Assembly (NCBI GenBank): GCA_009801015.1
Contig: VHZZ01006103.1
Coordinates: forward strand, 15,458 to 41,036
From: Silene noctiflora
Taxonomy: Eukaryota > Streptophyta > Magnoliopsida > Caryophyllales > Caryophyllaceae
DNA length: 25,579 nucleotides
Direction: 5' to 3'
Of the stretch, positions 10,083-19,100 are shown piece by piece; positions within the stretch are counted from its first letter, which is position 1, and every line of letters begins with the position of its first letter. The position numbers and the translations under genes are program-made. The notes under the pieces are model-generated. The model did not search any database and had not been told where the DNA came from. It saw nothing but the letters and a program-made list of their open reading frames with translations.

Positions 10083-10185
10083 AGAATAAGAGTTTACTCA
10101 AGTGGTAAAACCTCTCTTACTTCAATCTTGATGTCAGGGTTCGATTTTTACGTGCGACATAGTAAAAAAAAAAAAAAAAAAAAAA
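10083..10185 (+). mobile_element. Short tRNA-derived SINE-like element with poly(A) tail
   Basis: TTTACTCAAGTGGTAAAACC resembles a Pol III A box, and GGTTCGATTTTTA about 30 bases further on resembles a B box (GGTTCGANTCC). About 15 bases later comes a run of 22 A (10164-10185). This order and the ~100-bp size fit a short tRNA-related plant SINE. No convincing flanking duplication was found, so ends are approximate. Confidence 0.6.
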
Positions 10186-10564
10186 GTACAATTGTGTTAA
10201 CTTATCTAATTCATATAGTTCTGCGACACATCCACTGCCATCCTAGTTAATTGGTTACTACTCTTACCTTCACATAAAATACGTACTGCAAAAATTCGCA
10301 TAAAAAAAGGTGACACCCAAAACTCTGTACCATTCAATTACACTATTTAATCTTCCAATAACAAATCTCCCTTATGACGGATATACTCGTCTAATTGTCT
10401 TAACTCTTAACAATAAAACAGGTCCCACTTGTGCATTATACCACAAATCTATTACGAGTATTTTTCCCTATCTATTCTGCATTTATTTTATTTCAACTAC
10501 TTGATCCGTTTTAAGGTTAAAACGGATAATGCAATCTTAAATGAGATCTTGTGATTTTCCAAAC
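10186..10564. other. Non-coding DNA with ATGACGGAT-type motifs
   Basis: ATGACGGATATACTCGTC near 10375 and ATCCGTTTTAAGGTTAAAAC, then GGAT, near 10505 are inverse-motif pairs reminiscent of MULE-type MITE ends, matching the style of the block at 4032-4057. A short open frame here lacks any recognisable protein feature. Confidence 0.3.
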
Positions 10565-10830
10565 TCGAATAGTAGTACTAGACCCGGCAAAATTGACTCG
10601 ATCAGAATGATCCAAACCCGAACTCAAGACCCGAGTTTGACCCGCAATCCGAATCGACTTGATCCACTATAAACTGACCCGAATATTTATTGTTAACATT
10701 ATTATCCATATATAACTTGATAATAGTCAACCCGAAAATAACCCTAACTTAAAATAACCCGACCCAACCCCGACCATTGCCCAAACAAAACTAGCAAATC
10801 CAACATTAACTCCAACCGATTGACCGTTAG
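10565..10830. repeat. ACCCGA-rich dispersed repeat
   Basis: ACCCG, ACCCGAA and GACCCGAG-type words recur about a dozen times (for example near 10583, 10615, 10629, 10677, 10731 and 10756). Such ACCCGA-rich blocks are common low-complexity repeats in plant intergenic DNA. No coding. Confidence 0.5.
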
Positions 10831-10886
10831 CCAGGTTTAAGTTTTTTAGTTTTTTTTTTTTTTTTTGTACGATGTTAGGTCTAAGC

Positions 10887-11261
10887 TAGGTACCACGAAC
10901 ACTCCTCCTAACTAGTCGTCCTGTGTCCGATACCGTGTCAGACACCTGACACTCGTCGGACACACGCCTGAACATGTTATAGTTTAGAAGAGGAATAACA
11001 TGTCAAAAGAGATTGATTATAAAATGGAGTTGCATGGGCAATGAGAATTAGTTATAATCAATGTCAAATTTTACCTTCACTTATTTAAATTTAATATCAA
11101 ATACATTATAAAAATAAAATCATACGTTATTTATAACCATAAAATATATATCTTATTAAATTTAGATAGCGTATCCCATATCCTAAATTTCATGGGATGT
11201 CGTATACTCGTATCACGTGTCCATGTTCGTGTCGTGTCCGTAACCGTTTTGGTGTTACCTA
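10887..11261. mobile_element. GTGTCCG-rich element with short terminal inverted repeats
   Basis: The left end TAGGTACCACGAACAC and the reversed right end TAGGTAACACCAAAAC match at about 13 of 16 positions. Inside each end are GTGTCCG/CGGACAC words (CGTCGGACACACG left, GTGTCGTGTCCGTAACC right) around an AT-rich middle. CTAAG occurs just outside both ends (10881-10885 and 11266-11270) and may be a target duplication. Similar GTGTC-rich repeats are familiar in plant genomes. The superfamily is not assigned. Confidence 0.45.
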
Positions 11262-11269
11262 AAATCTAA

Positions 11270-11624
11270 GGCCCTATTCTTTTGGACTTAAAGTCACTTA
11301 ATTAAGTCCGCTTCAGATCCTATAAGTTCAGTTCAGTTCAGATCCAATAAGTTCAGTTCAGTTCAGATCCTATAAGTTCAGTTCAATTCAGATCCTATAA
11401 ATTCAGTTCAGAAAAGTTATACACGGAGTATTATTTTAAAAACCGATACAAACACATTTCTATAATATATGGAAATAAATGGTTGTAATATGTGATTTAT
11501 TTTTTATCATAATATATTCGTAGTATAATGTAAGAACAAACCGATGTATATAAAGCGGAAAAATATTTTATCTTACTTTGTGTTTTAGACTATCTTTTTT
11601 TTTTTGTCAATGTCCTCTCTTGGC

Positions 11625-11684
<60 letters not shown>

Positions 11685-11885
11685 GTTAAATTAAATAAAA
11701 TTAATTTAATTTAAGTTCGGATCTTATAAGATCAGTTCAGATTCTATAAATTCAGTTCAGTTCAAATCCTATAAGTTTAGTTCAAATCCTATAAGTTCAG
11801 TTCAATTCAATTTAGATCCTATAAATTCAGTTCAAATCCAACATGTTCAATTTAATTCAGATCAGATCTGTTTCATTCCAAACTC
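11270..11885 (+). mobile_element. Tourist-like element, left end plus TTCAG repeats (partial)
   Basis: After TAA (11267-11269) comes GGCCCTATTCTTTTGGACTT, nearly the same as the left end of the next element (GGCCATGTTCTTTTGGACTT). It is followed by repeated AGTTCAGTTCAGATCCTATA units. A TAA microsatellite sits inside. No good right end is seen before the next element begins at 11889, so this is either a truncated copy or the outer part of a nested pair. Confidence 0.6.
11627..11683. repeat. (TAA)19 microsatellite
   Basis: About 19 uninterrupted TAA units lie inside the partial Tourist-like element, flanked by AT-rich DNA. Confidence 0.95.
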
Positions 11886-11888
11886 TAA

Positions 11889-12997
11889 GGCCATGTTCTT
11901 TTGGACTTAATTTCAGTTCTTATAAGTTCAGTTCAGTTCAGTTCAGCTTTATTAAGTTCAGTTCAGTTCAGTTCAGCTCCATTAAGTTCAGTTCAGTTCA
12001 GATCAGTTCAGTTCAGTTCAGNNNNNNNNNNNNNNNNNNNNNNNNNNNNNNNNNNNNNNNNNNNNNNNNNNNNNNNNNNNNNNNNNNNNNNNNNNNNNNN
12101 NNNNNNNNNNNNNNNNNNNNNNNNNNNNNNNNNNNNNNNNNNNNNNNNNNNNNNNNNNNNNNNNNNNNNNNNNNNNNNNNNNNNNNNNNNNNNNNNNNNN
12201 NNNNNNNNNNNNNNNNNNNNNNNNNNNNNNNNNNNNNNNNNNNNNNNNNNNNNNNNNNNNNNNNNNNNNNNNNNNNNNNNNNNNNNNNNNNNNNNNNNNN
12301 NNNNNNNNNNNNNNNNNNNNNNNNNNNNNNNNNNNNNNNNNNNNNNNNNNNNNNNNNNNNNNNNNNNNNNNNNNNNNNNNNNNNNNNNNNNNNNNNNNNN
12401 NNNNNNNNNNNNNNNNNNNNNNNNNNNNNNNNNNNNNNNNNNNNNNNNNNNNNNNNNNNNNNNNNNNNNNNNNNNNNNNNNNNNNNNNNNNNNNNNNNNN
12501 NNNNNNNNNNNNNNNNNNNNNNNNNNNNNNNNNNNNNNNNNNNNNNNNNNNNNNNNNNNNNNNNNNNNNNNNNNNNNNNNNNNNNNNNNNNNNNNNNNNN
12601 NNNNNNNNNNNNNNNNNNNNNNNNNNNNNNNNNNNNNNNNNNNNNNNNNNNNNNNNNNNNNNNNNNNNNNNNNNNNNNNNNNNNNNNNNNNNNNNNNNNN
12701 NNNNNNNNNNNNNNNNNNNNNNNNNNNNNNNNNNNNNNNNNNNNNNNNNNNNNNNNNNNNNNNNNNNNNNNNNNNNNNNNNNNNNNNNNNNNNNNNNNNN
12801 NNNNNNNNNNNNNNNNNNNNNNNNNNNNNNNNNNNNNNNNNNNNNNNNNNNNNNNNNNNNNNNNNNNNNNNNNNNNNNNNNNNNNNNNNNNNNNNNNNNN
12901 NNNNNNNNNNNTCCATTAAGTTCAGTTCAGTTCAGTTCAGCTCCATTAAGTTCAGTTCAGTTCAGTTCAGACAATTTCAGTCCAAAAGAACAGAGCC
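11889..12997. mobile_element. Tourist-like MITE filled with TTCAG tandem repeats (contains gap)
   Basis: The left end GGCCATGTTCTTTTGGACTT and the reversed right end GGCTCTGTTCTTTTGGACTG match at 16-17 of 20 bases. TAA flanks both sides (11886-11888 and 12998-13000). A 3-base TAA/TTA duplication and GGSCNNGTTCTTTTGG-type ends fit PIF/Harbinger (Tourist) elements. The inside is a tandem array of 30-bp units, four TTCAG plus CTCCATTAAG. 890 bases are unread. There is no transposase. It ends about 120 bp before the PTAC3 start codon, so it lies in the promoter or next to the leader. Confidence 0.72.
12022..12911. other. Assembly gap (890 N)
   Basis: The gap is bracketed by the same 30-bp TTCAG unit on both sides, so it probably hides more units of the array. 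Frames that read through it are artefacts. Confidence 0.98.
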
Positions 12998-13000
12998 TAA

Positions 13001-13119
13001 ATATACTTGAGAGTACCTTTCATAGTTCATAATTTCATACTCGTACAATGGAAAAATAACGCGAATTTCCGACCCTTATCCTTACACTCGTACACTTACT
13101 ATTCACACTGCACTCCACA
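13001..13119 (+). promoter_or_regulatory. PTAC3 leader/proximal promoter, with a 3-codon upstream ORF
   Basis: Only 119 bp separate the MITE's target duplication from the PTAC3 ATG. It is CT/CA-rich near the start, like a plant leader. ATG GAA AAA TAA at 13048-13059 would be a minimal upstream ORF (M-E-K-stop) if transcription starts before it. No clear TATA box is seen, which is common for chloroplast-protein genes. Confidence 0.4.
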
Positions 13120-16100
13120 ATGACCCCAATTTTATCCTCCAACACATTTCTCCCCTTCAACCCTCTCCTCTTCCACAACCACCACTGTCACCGCCATTTC
13201 CTCTCTCCTCCGCCGCGCAAACCACCATGCTCCATCATCGTATCGGCGGTTTTGACAACCAAACCGAAAACTCGCCGGCGCCGGCGGCCAAAGAAGAAGG
13301 ACGATTCACCGGAGCAAGCTCTTCGGCTTATTTTCATGGAGGAATTGATGATTAGAGCTAGAAATTGTGATGCAATTGGTGTTTCTGATGTTATTTATGA
13401 TATGATTCTTGCTGGTCTTACTCCTGGTCCTCGCTCTTATCATGGTCTTGTTGTTGCTAATGCCAGAAATGGCGACGACGAAGCCGCTGTAATTATCGCT
13501 CTTTCTTCGATTTTGTTTGTTTGTTTTTTTGTGGAATAATGTGCAATTGTAGTCTGTGTTAAGTTTTATGGAGTATTCCGGAATTCGGTATTATGCTAAT
13601 GTGTTGGTTTGAGTGCTTAAAATACGAATCAATGAATGACGGATGAGTCTCGAGTTTAAACGCTTGTGGGAGTAATTGGAGTCGAAAATTACGTCTTTTT
13701 GAGCTAGAGACCGTTGCAGTGAACGTGGTTTATGTGCCATTACGTATGTCCGGGATTTACCTAGTCCACTTTCATAAAAAAATGTGTTGCTAATTTCACT
13801 ATTATTTTCAAATGATACAAAATTCAGGCAATTTAGTTACTGATACGGAGTAGTTGATAAGCGTGGATGACACAAATTAGCCATGTATTTATAGTTTAAT
13901 ACGTTTAGAGAGGAGTATGATGCAGCTGTTGAAGGAAAAATAGTGTTACATAATGTAACTTGGTACTGGTAGGTTGTAGAAAACTAGAAACTGGAACTTG
14001 TAGTGGTCTGGACGGAGAATTACCATTCGAATCTTAGCTAAATAACACTTGGAAAAGTGAAAAATATTCTTTCGCTTCTGTTATGGAGTAATACCTAAGT
14101 GGGTATTGGGGAGGAGTTTGGAATCTCTGGACTATATAGCAACTAAGGAAAGAGAGCAAATATTGAAATTTCTTGATTACTCTTCCATTTATGTTTGGTG
14201 TTTATCAGAGTAACATAGGCAATGATCGGTAAGATTTGACTAGCAAACTCAAATGATACTGTACGTAGATGTACATGTTAGGACCTCACTAGGTCAGTGG
14301 ATGGTGTGGTGATTATATTAGCTCCTATTGTAGACTAACTGAACTTTTCAAGCATGATTTACTATTCGTACAATGGTGAGATTAGAGGGTTTAGCATTCA
14401 AATACGGAAAGTATGATTACTGCTAATTTTAGGCACTAGACTATTATCGAGTGTTGATTTTGTAGATTTTCTATTTATTTGAGTTGGTACCGAATTTTAC
14501 CCCATTTAAATATATTGACTTTGAGTGATTGTCCATTAGGCTAACTCACAAGTCGAACTCTTAAAATGAGCCTATGACGTCAAGTCTAGTAAGAAAAGGT
14601 GTCTCCGCGATATAAATATACCTCCCATTATCCAATCTACTAGTGAAAATTATTAAAGAATTCATTTGTTAAGCTATTTTACGTGTCGTGTCATTTGAAA
14701 TAAAAAATTTGTTGCTACACAGTATTTGCTGAAATTTTACACATTTGCAGATGCAATCGCTGAGAAGAGAGCTGAGTGTGGGGCTTTGTCCTCTGTACGA
14801 GACATTTGTTGCATTGGTTCGTTTGTTTGGGTCCAAAGGTCATGCTACCAAAGGTTTAGAAATTCTTGCAGCAATGGAGAAACTGAACTATGACATCCGC
14901 AAAGCTTGGTTTGTTTTTCTTGGTATAACGTAATTTGGTCTTGTTTCTTCATATTTGTTGTCACATATCAGTCCTTGTTACATAAGAGAGCAAAAAACTG
15001 TTGTATACAGAGGAGCTAGTGAGAAACAATCATCTGGAAGATGCAAACAAAGTATTTTTGAAAGGCGCTGAAGGTGGATTAAAGGCTACAGATGAGATAT
15101 ATGATTTGCTGATTGAGGAAGATTGTAAAGCTGGGGATCACTCTAATGCCTTAACAATTGCTTATGAAATGGAGGCAGCAGGGCGTATGGCTACAACTTT
15201 CCACTTTAATTGCCTTTTGAGTGTGCAGGTAAGGTGACAAACTTAGAGTAAATTCATGTTCCAGATTTTCTGGTGTGTGAACTACTGTTAAGTAAGTTTA
15301 AAAGTATGTGTTTTACATGGTTCATTTAAGTGTTTGATTGCTTATGGATGTATGATGTCTCTTCTTAAGCATAATTTTTCTTGTGTAGGCAAATTGTGGT
15401 ATACCAGAGATCGCTTTTGCAACGTTTGAGAACATGGAATTCGGAGAAGGTGTGCCTTTTTTCTGTCTTATATGCTGGAACGCATAATTGCTATTTTTAG
15501 TGTTTCATTGGCTTGTTGGGGGTTGATATACCTTGAATTATTATTATCTTTGGACTCAAATGAGAGGCAGGGTATCTGATCTAGAGGAATATTAGCCTGT
15601 CTGAATACATCAAAAATCTGTTGTGGACCTTGAAAACTGTGTAATTGTTGAAAGACCTATATTAAAGTATCTATATACTATATCTGGCAGCATGGTAGCT
15701 GCATTTCCAGTATACACAATAATACACCTCTAATAAAGTATATTTCTCCCAGCTCTCGGTAGATGAATGACAACCTCTTAAAACATGGTTATAAACTTGT
15801 AATTTCCTGCTTTATTTATGAGGACTGTCTTTCATTTTGCAGGTAGACTCTCATAGTCTACATACTTTCTTCAAATCTGACTTCTGATTTTCTTATCAGA
15901 TTATATGAAACCAGATACAGAGTCATATAATTGGGTCATCCAAGCATATACGAGAGCTGAATCCTATGACAGGTGAGTAACTTTACTTGACCAAGTTTTC
16001 ATTTGATGATGAGTGGTTTACCATGTTATTTGATTTCTGATTTTCTGCAAGTGAATTATAAACTTTGAAATAAATATCCTTGGTTTTTGGGTCTACATTG

Positions 16101-19100
16101 TCTGGTGACCTATGTTACTCATTCTCGTTTAGAAGTAGCTGACTCGGCTGTGTGTTAACGTGTCGAACCCGTTTTTTTTTTTTTTAATGAAAATTCAGCA
16201 TATTTCGGCTTAAAATGAAGTGTCCAAGTGTCATACCCATGAACGAGAGTAGAGCGGGGGTTACGGGTATTCGGGTAAGTGAGGTTACAAGAAGTGTTGT
16301 AGTGACATATTTTGTCTGGTGACCTATGCGACCTTTTTCTTTCTAGTACTGGCTATCGTAGGCTTCCGATGATAGGAGTCACTTCTTCGATGAAATATCC
16401 TCCGTACTTAATCAAGCTTTTCTCATTCATTGAAATTTCAATTCTCAAAACACAATTGACCCGACCAATTGCATTTTGATTGCTTAATATATCTGCGTGT
16501 CGTATGTGTGAAGGATCTTATATATGCATGCTGATATTTAAGTTATGACTCACAAGTCAGAGCAGTACGTCACTTTTTTTTGTGCGCCACTGATTTACTG
16601 ATTATGTGAGTTTTTATTCCTTTTTAATTTTTCAAATAGGGTCCAGGATGTCGCTGAGCTACTTGGAATGATGGTGGAAGACCACAAGAGACTGCAGCCA
16701 AATTTAAGAACATATGCGTGAGTATTAAGTACTAATGTTTATTTTCAAGTATAGTTTGATGGTTGTCATTTCCTAATATCAAGAGTTCATTTTGGTGAAA
16801 CTCGTTTGTGAGGGGATCACATGTGGACCTTTTATGTAACATCTAAATATCTACTTCCAGTCTTCCACAGTTAAATTTTGACGTGGAACAGCAAAAGCAC
16901 CTATTATTTTTAATAATCACTTATTGTTGTCTGGTTGTCTGTTCACTTTACTTTTTTACCGCCCATTTTGTTGCTTACGCATATATGCCTTTATTTTCTT
17001 TTTAATTTCCCAAATAAGTAAATAGCAAGCTGTGTTACATTATTGAAGTAGACTTTATTCATATTTCTTCAGGTTGTTGGTGGAATGTTTCACCAAATAT
17101 TGCGTTGTAAAAGAAGCTATCCGGCATTTCCGTGCCCTGAAAAACTTTAAAGGGGGCACAAAAGTTTTATACAATGAGGGGAAGTTTGATGATCCTCTCT
17201 CTCTGTATCTTCGTGCTCTATGTCGAGAAGGTGAGATAATGTTCTTAGTGAAGCTACTGAATCATATATCATGAAGCCTAGTGTGTTTGTTTTTCAATAA
17301 CGCTTGTCTTCGTACTCTCATACCGCTTTCCTTTTTTGGTTGATTCTTTTCATGTCCTTGTTCAGTAAACTAGCCTTGTTTGAGTTCACCATTCTTTTCC
17401 GAACATCAAGTATGTGACTTACCCTTCCTCTTCGAATATGTTTGAAACTTGCTCTGTGACCAACCAACATTTCCTTTTCGTGGTTCCTCCCCATACTAAA
17501 ATATTAAGAATTCAAATTATAAGACAAAATAAAGTCAAACTTATCATTCACACTGATTTTTGATGTAATGGACTAGATTACTCTCAGAACCAACTCTTCT
17601 TCTTTTGTGAAGTAGAAAATGTTCTCTTCTTTATTTTCGTAGTTTCGTTTGACGGAAAACTGGGCTCAGCTATTGCAGTGAAAGGCTGCATAAGTCTGGA
17701 ACCTTGCTTGTAGCGGAACCCTCTTTGGAAACATGCGTAATGATAATTACCTTCCTTCGAGTTATTATTTGTCTGACGTGATTTGAGACATGGTTTTCTT
17801 TAACAAAAGCCTCATCATGTCTTCTTTTACCCTTTGTTAGGATGGGGGATTTTGGAGGGAAAGGGAGAGGAGGGATTTGGAAGAAACGAATTTCCTCTGT
17901 TTGGTTAGCAAAAGGATGGAGGGATTTGGAGGGAACGGAAAATGAATACCTCCACTCCATTTCCCTCCTACAAGTCTACAAGCCAAATTATTCCCCTCCA
18001 CCGAAGGAAAGATTTGGAGAGAACCCCCCCCCCCTCCTCCACTTCCCTTCCCTCCTTTTCTCTTCCCTCCATTTTTTGTATCCAAAAAAGGCCTTAGTCA
18101 ATGTAAGGAGCCAGATCTTCTGAACTTGAACACAATTGTCCTCATAAAAAATCTGTTCAGTTTTTAAAATTCCTATGAAGTTTTTGTTGTCTTTTTTTTT
18201 TTTCATCTAAATGTTGATGCTGATCCATTTACTGTGGGTGGAATCCAGGGAGGATCGAAGAATTGATTGATGCTTTAGAAGCTATGGCTAAGGATAAGCA
18301 GTTAATTCCACCAAGAGCTATGCTTTTGAGTAAAAAATACCGGACATTAGTCAGCTCATGGATTGAACCTTTGCAAGAAGAAGCTGAACTTGGATATGAA
18401 ATTGACTACATGGCCAGGTGATAATTGGCGCTTGTCTTGAGCGTCAGCTTATTTATCTTTGGAAATAGTAGTAGCCAACTAGCGATAAAACAGTGTAAGC
18501 CAAACTGATATAAAGTCTGTTGATTGTGAATTATGATCCTCTTATTGTTATTCCACCAGATATATTTCGGAGGGTGGTCTTACAGGTGAACGGAAACGTT
18601 GGGTTCCTAAAAGAGGAAAAACTCCTCTTGATCCTGATGCACTCGGTTTTATTTATTCGAATCCTGTAGAAACCTCTTTTAAACAACGGTGTCAAGAAGA
18701 ATGGAGGATACATCACAGGAAACTTTTGATTCACTTGAGAAACGAAGGACATTCGGTACTTGGACCAGATGCATCAGAATCTGATTATATGAGGGTGGAG
18801 GAAAGATTAAAGAAAATAATTAAAGGTCCTGAAAAAAATGCTTTGAAACCGAAAGCTGCCAGTAAGATGATAATGGCGGAGTTACGAGAAGAACTAGAAG
18901 CACAGGACCTTCCTACTGATGGAACTCGAAATGTGCTCTACCAGCGTGTGCAAAAAGCAAGGAGAATAAACATTTCACGTGGCCGTCCCCTATGGATTCC
19001 TCCTGTGGAGGAGGTAGAGGAAGAGGTGATATATTGATACATTTGGCTTAACTGCATTCTGGTCCTTTTTCTGTAGGTATTATATTGTTAGTCGGGTTGT

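Noticed and set aside
10083-10150. A functional tRNA gene
   Set aside because: A and B box-like words are present, but no cloverleaf stems could be formed and a poly(A) tail follows, so a SINE is the better reading.
11843-13010. Long open frames of 300-370 residues
   Set aside because: Almost entirely unread bases plus TTCAG repeats, which lack stops in several frames.
17670-18206. Several overlapping open frames on both strands
   Set aside because: They come from the purine/pyrimidine-rich MITE and flanking intron 7 sequence of PTAC3.
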